From contig BTRK01000006.1 of the NCBI GenBank assembly GCA_036245805.1, positions 26,506,365 to 26,570,364 of the forward strand: a stretch of 64,000 nt of DNA. The letters run 5' to 3'. Source of the DNA: Pristionchus mayeri. Taxonomy: Eukaryota; Nematoda; Chromadorea; Rhabditida; Neodiplogasteridae. Positions 1 to 9,982 of the stretch are shown one piece after another. Each line of letters opens with the position of its first letter. Position 1 is the stretch's first letter. Made by a program: the position numbers and the translations under genes. The notes below the pieces were generated by a model. It saw nothing but the letters and a program-made list of their open reading frames with translations, was not told where the DNA came from and did no database searches.

Positions 1-2
1 TG

Positions 3-857
3 AAGAAGTTGGCGAAGGGAACTGAGTTGAGAGAGGAAATGAAGAGGAAACAATTATTGCTTCTCTACGAAGGAACACCGCAGCATAAGGAGTTACGGCA
101 CATGTTCGCCAAGAAGAAGTCGTTTAAAGTTACCGGACGAGGACGAAATTGACCCCCTATTTTTTGTCCTCCATCGAATAGCCGATGGCTGAATTAGTTG
201 AGAATGAATATACAAAAATGCTAAAAATCAATAATAGCCTCAAGGGAAAGTCGGAAATGATCAGCATAATCTCGCGCTCTCTCACTTTTGCATACTCTCT
301 CGTACACGCGAAGAGATCAGGGTGAGATCAGGGTTTCGTCCTCGTCCGGTAACTTTAAGAAGATGAGGAAACATTTGGAAGAGAAAGAGTATTTGGAGGC
401 AGTGGAGGAAGAAATGAGAAGAACCACGATGCAAGCAAGGCAGGGGATGAATGGAGGAATGGGAGAGAGAAGAACATGGGAAAAGAAATCAGAAGGGAAG
501 TCGGAGTTGAAGTGTCAGAATTGCGGTGGGATAGGACATTTGATGTATGAATGTACGTCTAATGTGCGAGGTGGAGCAGGACAGAAAATATGCGAGTACT
601 GTCACAAGCCTGGACACCTCATGCCCCAATGCTACGAGCTCATAAATGAGAGAATGAGAGCAGATGCTCCACCCTTTGTTCCGATTATGCAGCCAAGGCA
701 GTATCAAGATGCTCGGGGCCAAGGAAAGCAAGGAGGGAATATGAAGCAAGTGACTGCACATGGAGAGAAGGAAGATGAGAAGGAGATGAAGAAAAAGAAG
801 GCAGAAGAGGAAAAGTTTTTCACGATAAGAAAGACGAAGGAGATGAAGGGCGAGTAA
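3..857 (+). pseudogene. Ty3/gypsy gag, interrupted by a MITE
   Basis: This is the C-terminal part of a retrotransposon Gag protein, which packages element RNA. The frame is already open at base 3, so its start lies outside the window. It runs to base 127, is interrupted by a 227-bp MITE plus its duplicated TTAA (231 bp in all, a multiple of three), and resumes in the same frame at about 359. Two CCHC zinc knuckles follow at about 513-554 and 591-632 (spacing C-x2-C-x4-H-x4-C), then a Lys/Glu-rich tail. The inserted MITE carries an in-frame stop at about 152, so the present copy cannot make full-length Gag. Protease and pol follow on the same strand. The two intact knuckles and the position before protease make the assignment firm. 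Confidence 0.85.
128..354. mobile_element. TTAA-flanked MITE (family B, copy 1) inside gag
   Basis: The 227-bp element is bounded by TTAA at 124-127 and 355-358. Its TIRs start AGTTACCGGACGAGGACGAAA and the mirror image sits at the other end. It has no coding capacity. The interior matches the element at 26503-26733 in reverse orientation (shared blocks around the cgatggaggac motif and the gagagtatgcaaaagtgaga block). Gag coding continues in the same frame on both sides, so one TTAA is the target duplication. A TTAA target is typical of the piggyBac and Kolobok superfamilies. Confidence 0.85.
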
Positions 858-874
858 ATGGGAAAAGAGTAAGT

Positions 875-1291
875 GTGATACTGGATACAGGAGCAGAGAC
901 ATCGATGATTGGTGAAGCGATGTTGGATGGAATGGAGGGAGTAAAGATACTGGATGCGAAAGATGAAGTGGTACTGAGAGATGTACAGAAGAGAGTAGTC
1001 GACACGATTGGGAAAGTGATTCTCGATGTCGAATTGGAAATAGGAAGAAAGGCGAGAGTGGGATTCTATGTATCCCCAATCTGTGAAGGAATAATTATTG
1101 GAGGAGAGGGATTGAGAGGAATTGGAATAGGATTGAGAGTACTGTCGGAAGACGAAGAAGGAGAGAGTGGTCAAGAAGAATCACTCAAGGAAGAAGAAAT
1201 GGAAGAAGAAGAAGGAGAAGAAGAAGAAGCAGTAATGGCAATAGTTTTGAGAGACTGTGTCATTCAAAAAGGAGAAATGGGAATAGTGTAG
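875..1291 (+). CDS. Retroviral-type aspartic protease of the gypsy element
   Basis: The product starts with the aspartic protease active-site signature ILDTGAETSMIG (D-T-G at about residues 3-5 of the ORF). A second conserved stretch, GIIIGGEGLRGIGI, resembles the flap/ILGxD-like region of retropepsins. Glu-rich low-complexity sequence closes the ORF. It lies between gag (ends 857) and pol (starts 1292) in a different frame from gag, so a frameshift between gag and pro is implied, as is usual in Ty3/gypsy elements. The stop at 1291 separates it from the RT reading frame; whether this is programmed or a decay mutation cannot be told here. Confidence 0.8.
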   Translation: MILDTGAETSMIGEAMLDGMEGVKILDAKDEVVLRDVQKRVVDTIGKVILDVELEIGRKARVGFYVSPICEGIIIGGEGLRGIGIGLRVLSEDEEGESGQEESLKEEEMEEEEGEEEEAVMAIVLRDCVIQKGEMGIV

Positions 1292-3919
1292 GTGAAGGGA
1301 GATACTCATCATACAGTGATGATGGATACGGATGATGACAGGATAGTGGAAGGTATAGCAGTAAAGGAGAAGTGCGTTCCCATTCCAGTCGTGAATCATG
1401 GTGGTTCTGAGTTACGACTGAAGAAGCATCAAATGATAGGAAAATGGAGAAGATTAAAAGAGAGGGAAGAAGGAAGAATAGCAAGAATAGGAGAAGGAGA
1501 GTCAAGCGAGATTGAGAATGGAAATTGGGAGAAAATAATGGAGAAGCTCAATCCTAATAATGATACAATGGACAAAGAAGTTGACGAAATACTGAGGAAG
1601 CACCAGAGAGTATTTGCAGTGAAGGAAAATGATTTGGGAAGGATGACGAATTATGAATGCGAAATCGAGTTGATGGAGGAAAAGCCAATCAAACAGAAGC
1701 CTCGAGTTGTGCCATTTGCGATAAGAGAACAGCTGAGGGCATTAGTGGAGAAGATGGAGAAACAGGGAGTGATTGAGAGATCGAGCAGTCCATGGTGCTC
1801 ACCAATTGTGATTGTGAAGAAGAAAAATGGGAGTATCCGGCTATGCATCGACTATCGGAAAGTGAATACTCAGATCAAGTTGGATGCTCATCCCCTACCA
1901 CATTTAGAGTCGACCATTCAGAGTCTTTCTAAACGAAGGTGGTTCACGACCATGGATCTAGCTAGTGGATTCTGGCAGATTGGTCTATCGGAGAAGGCTA
2001 AGGAAGTGACAGCATTCGCCTGCTTAGGAGAACACTACCAATTTCGAGTGCTTCCATTCGGACTGGCAACGAGTCCATGCCTATTCCAGCGAGCAATGTT
2101 GGAAATGTTAGCCGAAGAAGTGAAGAAGGAGGGAGAGAATAGGAAGGTGTTCTGTTATATCGATGATCTTTTGATTGCGACGGAGACAAAGGAAGAGCAC
2201 ATGGAAATTCTCCAATGGGTTATGAGAAGATTGGAGGAAAGAGGTGTTCTAGTGAATCCAGAGAAGTGCTACTTCTTAGCAACAAGTGTGCATTACCTCG
2301 GACATGTGGTGTCGAGAGAAGGAATACAGATGGAGGAGAGCAAGATCAAGGCTATCACAGAGTTCGCTCGACCGAAGAGTCCGACGGAAGTGAGACGATT
2401 TCTCGGAATGGCGAGTTATTACAGGAGATTCGTGAAGGGATTTGCCAAGGTGGCAGGACCACTACACCAATTATCCTCGAAGAATGAGAGATTCTTGTGG
2501 ACTTCTGATCACGAGAAATCTTTCGCTGAGCTGAAGAAGGCAATAACCACGGCTCCTATACTGATACAACCAAACTACGAGAAGGCCATCAGTGGAGAGT
2601 GCCCGTTCATGATCACTTGTGATGCATCGGAGAAAGGAATAGGTGGAGTCTTATCACAGATGGATGACAAAGGAAATGAGCGTCCAATCGCATTTCATTC
2701 GAGAGCATTGAGAGGATCAGAAAAGAATTATACGATAGTCGATGGAGAGGCGTTGGCAATATATGATTGTGCGAGAAAATGGAAGGGAATCATCATCGGG
2801 ACAAAAGTGGTTGTGAAGACTGATCACTCTGCACTAGTCAGCATGTTCAGACGAAACAATGTCGCTCCTAGGATATTGAGATGGGCATCAGAGTTGATGG
2901 AATATCAATTAGTGATCGAATATATGAAAGGAAAGGATAATATTGTGGCTGATGCTCTCCCTAGGAGTCCCGTCGATGAGAAGGAAGAGCCAGTAACGAT
3001 CGGAGAGGATGTTATCATGAATCGATTGGAGGGATTGTCATTAGAAGAGAAAGAGATGAAGGAGGAGAAGGGAGAGCGAGCAGATATCAGGGCAGTAAGG
3101 ACTCGATCTCAAGTGGAAATATCGAATACCGATGTAATCGAGAAAGAACGAGAGGAGAAGATGAAAAGGTGGGAGTTGGAACAAGAAAAGGATGAATGGG
3201 TGCGATCAGTAAAGGAAAGACTGAAAGAAGTAAAGAAAGGAAAAAATGAGGAAGGATCGAAGGTGGAAATGCCAAGGAGTAATATGAACCTAAGCTGGGC
3301 AGATTTGGAGATAGATGGAGGAGTATTGTATGTGATAGGGAAGAAACATGAAAAACTACTCGTCCCGGAACAGCTGAGGAAACAGTTAATTCGAGATCTG
3401 CACGAGAGTGTGCTCGTAGGGCATGTGGGAGCGAAGAAGATGGAGATTATGATGAAGAAAGAGTATATCTGGGGGACGTTGGAGAAGGATGTGGGAGAAG
3501 TAGTGGGAAGATGCGAGAGATGCAGGATAAGCAACCCGAGGAAGAAGTTCGTACCATACCTCAAACCGAGAGTGGTCACAGAGCCATTGGAAATGGTGGC
3601 AGTGGATCTACTGGATCTAGGGAGGAGTCGAGCTGGAAATCGATACGTGCTTATGGTGTTCGATTCGTTCAGCCGATTCGCAGGTGCGTATCCACTGAAG
3701 GACAAGAAAGCGGAAACAGTGGCACGAGTATTTCTCAACAGATGGGTACTAGAGAATGGGAGAGTGCCAAAGAGTCTGCTCAGTGACAATGGAGGAGAAT
3801 TCATGAATGAGATTCTCGAGGAGATTTCAAGATTGTGGATGATCGAGAGAAAGACGACACTACCGTACCACTCAAGAGCGAACGGGGGGGGGGGGTGGAA
3901 CGGATTAATCGAACACTAG
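1292..3919 (+). pseudogene. Ty3/gypsy pol: reverse transcriptase, RNase H, integrase (N-terminal and core)
   Basis: This is a long Pol ORF. Reverse transcriptase has the fingers/palm block with LCIDYRKVN, then FGLATSPCLFQ and the catalytic YIDD at about residue 290. RNase H begins at ITCDASEKGIGGVL and includes the later DHSAL block. The integrase zinc-binding region (H..H..CERC) lies near 3400-3540, followed by core motifs AVDLLDLG (first D) and LLSDNGGEF (second D). The frame is lost at a 12-G run (3884-3895), just before the expected third catalytic residue, and the downstream sequence continues in another frame. Domain order RT-RNH-IN is that of Ty3/gypsy. The copy is otherwise long and open, so it is young or the G-run is a sequencing error. 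Confidence 0.88.
3884..3895 (+). repeat. 12-G run breaking the integrase frame
   Basis: Twelve consecutive Gs interrupt the integrase core. On the 5' side the frame reads ..YHSRANG; on the 3' side a different frame reads VERINRTLVE, the usual continuation. A change in G number therefore accounts for the break. Many similar G or C runs of 8-18 bases occur across this window. Confidence 0.9.
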
Positions 3920-4929
3920 TAGAAATAATGAGGAGGATGTCGAGTGCCGCAGAGGAGTGGGAAGACACTTTACCATATGCACTATACGTGTACAACAATA
4001 CTCCACATGGGATGACTAAGGAGACTCCATCTTTCTTAATGAATGGAAGGGATGAACGACTCCCGGGAGGAGATCCCACGAGAGTGAATGAGAGATATGT
4101 AGTGGATGATGACAGTTTTGTCACGAGGATGCAATTGTTAATGAGAAAGACGAAGGAAGAAGTGAACTGCAGATTGGAGGAGGAAAGAGAAAAGATGAAG
4201 AAGTATTATGATGAGGAGAATAAGAATAGGAAATGTGGAGAGGCGAAGTTGGGAGATAGAGTGTACATAAGGAAGGAAGTAGTGGGAGCAAAGAATTCGA
4301 AACTGGAAGTGAAATGGGAAGGACCGTATCGAGTTGTGGGAAGAGAGAGTACCACTGCGACTGTGAGAGGGATTGATGATGGAAAAGAGAAGGTGGTGCA
4401 ACTAGATAGGATCAGACAAATCCCGAAGCAGGAAGAGAATGAGGAATCAGGAGGGATAATAAGGATGATAGAGAATGAGAGGAATGAAAATGGAGAGAAG
4501 GAAAATAAGGAATCTTCTTACAGATACATGGTTCAACCGGGTGATCCACTCCACTGGACAACCAACTGCCAGCAATGTCCAAAGCCAAGGGAACTCGGAT
4601 CAATGTGGAGGGATTGCCCCGAGGGATGGAGAACACTACTCTGTATGAATCCGAGGGAGTGGTTGGAGATTCAAGCAGTGAGGAGGAAGGAAGGAAACGA
4701 GCTAAATATGATTACATTGAGAAGGAAAATTAAGGAATTGAAGAATTTTCCTTCTCAGTGGAAAATTAAGGAAGTGATAGAACCAAAGGATTTCGAAGAC
4801 TTTGATAGAGCATTCTGCACCCACGCTCATTATGCAAGAAATGGGAAAGAGGGTGGTCTTTCAATTGGATGCCTCTATCCCGGAACGATTGCATCAGGCC
4901 TACAGGAAAGCACTCGGAGAGAGTCCTGA
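3896..4929 (+). pseudogene. Gypsy integrase C-terminal part and downstream region, frameshifted
   Basis: This continues integrase after the G-run. It has the VERINRTL segment with the third acidic residue, a helical block (ALYVYNNTPHGMTKETPSFLMNGR) and the GPY/F module (KWEGPYRVV, about 4315-4340) that closes Ty3/gypsy integrases. Beyond integrase is a region of unknown function with several Cys and Trp residues (WTTNCQQCPKP; WRDCPEGWRTLLC) which I do not recognise. The frame stops at 4929 but overlaps, from about 4802, the next ORF in another frame. The two may once have been a single post-integrase reading frame broken at about 4830-4860. Confidence 0.75.
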
Positions 4930-5722
4930 AGACAGGAAGCCCTTCGGCATCATACTCTACCCACCTTCGAGCAAGGAAGAAGGAGTGATTACGGACTCGA
5001 GTGGAGAACGAGCACGGTGGAAGTGGGAAGAGTGCAACCATGGACAGATGGTGCAGAGAATGGATCAGTTTGTACAGAAAGAAAAAGGGAAGATTGTAAT
5101 ACTGATGGTGGGACGAGCGGCGAAGGAAGAGGAGATTGTGGCCATGATAAACATCGCAAATGGATGGCAGGGGAGGGCGGAGTGTCTCATCACTCATGAG
5201 CCGTGGTCCAGGGAAGAAGACATCTCCCCTTCAGTATTGGATAGGAGTCTGTACCAACTGTGGGAGCAGGCACAGAAGGGAGTCAGAGTGGTCACCCGAA
5301 CAGCCCCATACAATTCGAAGGGAGTTGACCTGGACGTGCTCTACCTTACACGGAAGATGGGACGGAGCGAGTACGAAAACGCATTCGAAGCAATTATCTG
5401 CGGAGGAGTGTGGAAAGTGGAGAAGAGAAAGAAGGAGAAGGAGTGTTTTAGATGTGGGAGTCTAACACATGCAGTACGCAACCGCCCGATGCCTCCTCCT
5501 GAGAAGAGAGAGGAAGGGATGGAGAAGGAGATAGGAGAAGGTACAAAGGACGAAGAAAATGGAAGAAGAATGGAAGAGTGTGGAAGGGGCCAGATTGAAC
5601 GAAGAATGGAAAGAAAGAGGAAACACAGACCTCACGGCATGATTTTTCCCGACACTCTGTTAAGAGGGGATGTTCCCGCGGGGAACATTTTGGGGCGGAG
5701 TCTTCCATTGGTCCTTCGATAA
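4802..5722 (+). CDS. Post-pol ORF of the gypsy element with degenerate zinc knuckle
   Basis: The product has about 300 residues. The first two thirds is a folded-looking domain of unknown type, without a signal peptide or membrane segment, so nothing suggests an envelope protein. Near residue 215 is a CCHC-like knuckle, CFRCGSLTHAVRNR, in which the last Cys is Arg. One C-to-T transition would account for the loss, because the codon is cgc. The Lys/Arg-rich tail runs into an inserted TIR element starting at 5632, so the natural C-terminus is lost. A Gag-like or nucleic-acid-binding accessory protein is the most economical reading; the function is unknown. Confidence 0.55.
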   Translation: MIEHSAPTLIMQEMGKRVVFQLDASIPERLHQAYRKALGESPEDRKPFGIILYPPSSKEEGVITDSSGERARWKWEECNHGQMVQRMDQFVQKEKGKIVILMVGRAAKEEEIVAMINIANGWQGRAECLITHEPWSREEDISPSVLDRSLYQLWEQAQKGVRVVTRTAPYNSKGVDLDVLYLTRKMGRSEYENAFEAIICGGVWKVEKRKKEKECFRCGSLTHAVRNRPMPPPEKREEGMEKEIGEGTKDEENGRRMEECGRGQIERRMERKRKHRPHGMIFPDTLLRGDVPAGNILGRSLPLVLR

Positions 5723-6251
5723 AACCAGTAAAAACACATTTCCTTTTTATCATTTTTCATTCTTTTAAAGATCTTAAATTTAGCGATCACTTGTGTTTAC
5801 AATAGCAAAACAATTAAAGACTCACTCCTTCGCCTTCAATAGGCTATTTTTTAATAGTTTCACATATCACACGTTCCTCACGATTAAAATTAAATGTATC
5901 AATCAAAAACGCAAAATAATAATCGTTTAGTGAAAATAGTATAAGAATATCATATAAAAGAATTTAACAAATAAAAAAATAATATTAATGAAACAAATCA
6001 ATGAATAGAGAAAAATCAATAACTATCGTAATCAGTGATCGAAAACCGTATAGCTAACTAATCATTTTGAACGACATACCGAAATCAGGAACTTACAAGC
6101 GAAATCGTACAGAAATCAGGCAATTTCAAGCAGAAAACTACTAAAAGTACTCAGGGAATGACTTGTACGGCGTATCCGGAAAATAGTCATGTGAATTTTC
6201 CGGCCCCGGGGACATGTTTTTAAAAAGTCGTCGGGAAAAATCATGCCGTGA
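5632..6251. mobile_element. Non-autonomous TIR element, CACGGCATG ends, AGACCT duplication
   Basis: The inverted ends read CACGGCATGATTTTTCCCGAC and its complement. Immediately outside CACGG on both sides is AGACCT, a 6-bp TSD (bounds are given with one extra flanking base each side). The interior is AT-rich and non-coding. It inserted into the 3' end of the gypsy post-pol ORF. The CACGG start and 6-bp TSD are shared with the elements at 24425, 60846 and 61254. Confidence 0.75.
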
Positions 6252-6278
6252 GACCTCACAAGGAATGGAGAGGACACA

Positions 6279-6570
6279 CACGGTGTGACATGCGTTCCGG
6301 TGCGCATTTGAATGTACGAAAACGCGCAGTGAATAGCTTTCAAATTTTTTACCATTTCCTAAAATTCGAAAGGGTTTTCCGTGTAAGATATAATTTTTGG
6401 ACTTTTGCCAAGTTTATATCACGATAATTCAGGCAATTTTTGCATGTTTTAAATTTCGTGCGCGGAACGTAAAAACATATTTACTGTAGCGGAACGATGA
6501 ATATTTTTAAAATGGTCCGGTCGACTCCGGACATTCCCGGGGGGGGGGGGGGGGGGTTTGTCACACCGTG
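6279..6570 (+). mobile_element. TIR element with CACGGTGTGAC ends and 5-bp duplication (copy 1)
   Basis: The 292-bp element starts CACGGTGTGACATGCG and ends TTTGTCACACCGTG. It is flanked on both sides by ACACA. A second copy lies inverted at 6781-7103. The right end carries an 18-G run (6539-6556) where the other copy has only six bases. It has no coding capacity. Confidence 0.75.
6539..6556 (+). repeat. 18-G homopolymer in a TIR element
   Basis: Eighteen Gs precede TTTGTCACACCGTG. The matching position in the sister copy (about 6795-6800, opposite strand) has six. This is the longest homopolymer in the window and direct evidence that G runs here vary in length between copies. Confidence 0.9.
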
Positions 6571-6780
6571 ACACAGCAATGGAGGATACAATGGAGGGCG
6601 ATACGGGCATGGATACGGGAACAGCAATGGAGGATATAGATACGGATCGAGCGAGGACGCTCGCAATCGAAGGGGGGAGGGAGATGTAAAGGAGAGCAAG
6701 AGAGAAAGGAAGTGAAGGACAATGGAAGAATACCAGTCTAAATCGACATACGTCGATACGTATTTGATTATCGTATTTTG
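6571..6780 (+). other. Spacer between inverted CACGGTG copies, gypsy-like composition
   Basis: These 210 bp of purine-rich sequence with the phrase acagcaatggaggata repeated twice resemble the gypsy element in style rather than the AT-rich MITEs. They may be a remnant of the retrotransposon 3' region isolated between two insertions. No LTR could be recognised. Confidence 0.3.
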
Positions 6781-7103
6781 CACGGTGTGACAAACCCCCC
6801 GGAATTGCCGGAGACGACCGGACCATTTTAATAATATTCATCGTTCCGATACAGTAAATTAGTTAAAATGTTCCGCGCACGAAATTTAAAATATGTAAGA
6901 AGTTGCCTAAATAATCGTGATATATTCAAAAATAAACGGCAAATTGTAAAGTTCACCTATTGGCAAAAGTCCAGAGTGATCTCTTAAACGGAAAACCCTG
7001 ACATTTTGCCCTAAATAAAGTAACAAGTTGAATTTCGCGGGCTTGCCATTTTTGCTGCATGTTTCTTTTTTATCCCGCGCGGCGGCACGCATGGCACACC
7101 GTG
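6781..7103 (-). mobile_element. TIR element with CACGGTGTGAC ends and 5-bp duplication (copy 2)
   Basis: This is the inverted sister of 6279-6570, starting CACGGTGTGACAAACC and ending CATGGCACACCGTG, flanked by TTTTG on both sides. Different 5-bp flanks around the two copies show two independent insertions rather than one fold-back element. Confidence 0.75.
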
Positions 7104-8052
7104 TTTTGTAATTCACGATTCATTTATTGTGTATCATTTACCGTAATTTCTTCCGTAAGCCGTATTTTATCTTTGTTCTTTTTCTCGCTTTTTAGCACCT
7201 AATGGTATTCAGCGTACCCTCGTACTCGTTTATTAGGATTATTCTGTTACCGCCAATTATAGGGATTTTTCTCTAATTTTCTCTTTTTATTTTAAGTTAT
7301 TGACTCTAGGTAATTAATAGTAATCGTTTTGCGGTTTATTTACCCAAGTTTGAGGTCGATAAAGCCTGTAAACCTATCCGCGCGATCTCTTCTACACTGA
7401 CACGGGAAGTTTCGGGAAGGTTCTGCGGGTGTTTTCGTCTCTGACTTGATCATTTACCTGTTGACTAACTAGTGTTGCGCTGGTAACACTAGTTTCTGCG
7501 ATCGGGGAAATCTATAGCTGCAAACTTGAGACGAAGGGCATTGGCTATTGAGGTTTTCATCAATAAAAGTGGTGACATTTGTACACAAAAGTGTTTATAC
7601 CACGGTGAAACTCGCTAAGGGGAAAATCTCAGTACACCACGCTAGTTTGGACACGAAACTCTCGCCGTCTGACGCTCTCGCCACCCTGATTTTTGTGGGG
7701 TTTTTAAAAAATTTCCCTGATATTACAGTAATATCTTATTGCATTTTCCTGATTTTTGAATTAAAAAATCGCGGGAATAGTTATTTTCTTAATATTTTGA
7801 TAATTTAGTTATTCTGATTTAATAATTCAAATTTAAATGAATGAATATTCCATATGTACTCTGAAACATTTCGTTCATGAACATACAAACAAAAATGATT
7901 TGTTTTACTTGTGATGTATAATGTTTACGAGGGAATTAGCATGATTCATTTATTCCACAGAGAATCAAATTATGCAGAATAATAGAGCATGGTTCACCGA
8001 TGACTAGAAAAAGCCACACTTATCCAGCGAGTCCAGGAACATACGTGTACGC
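7104..8052. other. Non-coding stretch, no feature recognised
   Basis: This is AT-rich sequence without a convincing exon, TIR or RNA gene. A short open stretch at 7548-7808 shows no motif and no splice context. Confidence 0.5.
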
Positions 8053-8346
8053 TAGGGTTGGTGAAATCGGGCCAACCCGGTATTCTAGTACTCGACTCGG
8101 AAAACCCTCATTTCAGCCCGAGTTGGCTCGAAACCCGATCGAGCGGCCCGACTTCGAGAGTGAATAGTCGAGCGGCTCGATTAGCCCGACTCTAGCCGAG
8201 TCGAACGCAGAGGGGCATTTCAGTGCCCTGCTCACCATTATCGTTAGCAGCTAAAGGGATAACTATCCTTTTGGTGAAGTGGTTTAGCCCGAGTCGAGTT
8301 TGAGAGTCGGGTGCTCGGCTGGCCCGACTCGGTTTGACCAACCCTA
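8053..8346. mobile_element. hAT-type MITE with GACTCG-rich interior
   Basis: The 294-bp element has ends TAGGGTTGGTGAAA and its complement (TTTGACCAACCCTA). It is flanked by a perfect 8-bp duplication GTGTACGC (8045-8052 and 8347-8354). TAGGG ends plus an 8-bp TSD are the signature of the hAT superfamily. Nearly the whole interior is made of short, mutually complementary words built on GACTCG, CCCGA and GGCTCG. Confidence 0.85.
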
Positions 8347-8526
8347 GTGTACGCGTACAAGACAGTCAGTTGTGAAGATGGGACGGACCACCATGCACTA
8401 CTCATGACTAACATCGACATCACAACGTAATTATAATTGACTTTATCAGATGGGAATAAAATTAGGGATAAAAGAAGTTAACGAACCTGATGCATGCATT
8501 TACCCTTGAAGAATGTATGCATTTAA

Positions 8527-8957
8527 AGTTACCTAACGTCAAAATGGCCTATATTTTTATTCCTGAAACTGATAGACATAAAAGAGACTAGTTGAAATGC
8601 AATACTAATAAAGTCAGAAAATCAATAATTAGTCAAAGAATCGACCTCAAAACATGTGCTGCGCTACCCTCATCAAGACCGATTTTCCCGCGAGGTTTGA
8701 AACATGAATATTCTGTGTGCGGTAATTAGCGTTCACAAGCCCGGTTCTATACCATTTTTATCCTCGCTTCTCCCCCGGTTGTAGAAATATATATTTCAAC
8801 AGCAAAAACTTCAATATTAAGCCCACATAATCGATTAAATAATATTTAAACAAACCGCGCATTTGAAATTACGGTACTTAGTGCATGTTCATGCAAATTC
8901 GCGGTAAGGTATTGTTCAGGCGCCAATTTAAAAATTTTGCACGGTTGTTGGGTAACT
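8527..8957. mobile_element. TTAA-flanked element (family A, internally deleted copy)
   Basis: The 431-bp element lies between TTAA at 8523-8526 and 8958-8961, with ends AGTTACCTAAC and GTTGGGTAACT. It matches both halves of the 955-bp element at 25544-26498. About 500 bp are missing between two GTGCAT words, which suggests an internal deletion at a short direct repeat. Confidence 0.85.
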
Positions 8958-8961
8958 TTAA

Positions 8962-9982
8962 CCGGCCTTCGGCCCAAAGGTTTCTTTCAAGGTAAATCAT
9001 CAATCTTGGCTTGTGGCCCAAAGCATTCTTTCGCTGTAGATCATCCATCTTGGCCTACGGCCCACAGTATAAGCCTGAAGCTATTAACAAACGAAAAAAG
9101 CACTAAAATATAACGGTAAAATTATAAAATCAATCTCGTAAATCGGTTAAAAAATATCCTGGCAAAATTCCAAAAATTTGAATTATAAATATCCTACCCC
9201 GAAATTAGCTTGAAATCGACTATTTCAAGCTAATGTACGGTAATTTGGAAACGGTGGCCGACGTCACGACAATTAGGCGACATTCCCCAAATATACTGTA
9301 TTTTGGGCGAGACGCAGAGGGGTTTTGCACGGGTGTTCTGTTCGCGTAATTTCACCGTGATACTATCGAATGAACAATTTTGGCACATGTTGTTCATTTT
9401 ACACTTTTGCGACCATTGCAGCAGAAGCATGGTTGACCTATTTTTAATTTCTCCTTGGAACACTGATTGGAACACTGACACTACAGAGGAACACTGACAC
9501 TACAGAGCCTGGAAGAAGGCTAGAAACGGGCTAGAATCCGCCGAGAGCGCGTGCTCTAACCGTCTGGCGCTCTCGCCGTCTGACCTCCCTCTCCCTCCCC
9601 TCTATTTAGCGCTCCCTCGCTCGCCTATTCCGTCGTTTTCTGCCATCTTCCAAGCTCTGTAGCCCGCTTCAACGAGAAGATAGAGACTCACTTTCAACAG
9701 GTGAAATGTTTAGCTCATCGGGTTCTACATTTATAGCTATAATACGGATCTCTATGACCACTTCTACCTATTGTACAGTTTTGCGCCTTTTCTTGAATTC
9801 CTCGTATGAAAACTCACATTTATTGATGCCCCCTCTCTCTGGCTATTTTAAAGGGACATTTCTACGTTATTTGAAACCCATTTTATGCATTAGGGCCCTC
9901 CCCCAAGTTGATATGGATCAAAATATCGATTTTCAAATTTTGGGTCATGTGATCATGTATGACCAATGAAGGTGTTACAATA
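8962..9982. other. Non-coding stretch, no feature recognised
   Basis: AT-rich sequence; a short near-repeat of ggcccaaagg/ggcccacag phrases occurs at 8965-9065, and a direct repeat of ggaacactgacactacaga at about 9470-9507. No gene or element boundary was identified. Confidence 0.4.

Noticed and set aside
489..1174. Minus-strand ORFs opposite gag and protease
   Set aside because: They are antisense shadows of purine-rich coding sequence, rich in Ser/Leu/His with no domain, and conflict with well-supported plus-strand domains.
5723..7550. 3' LTR of the gypsy element
   Set aside because: No long direct repeat, TG..CA ends or polypurine tract could be fixed; the region is occupied by three TIR elements, and the 5' LTR lies outside the window, so there is nothing to compare.
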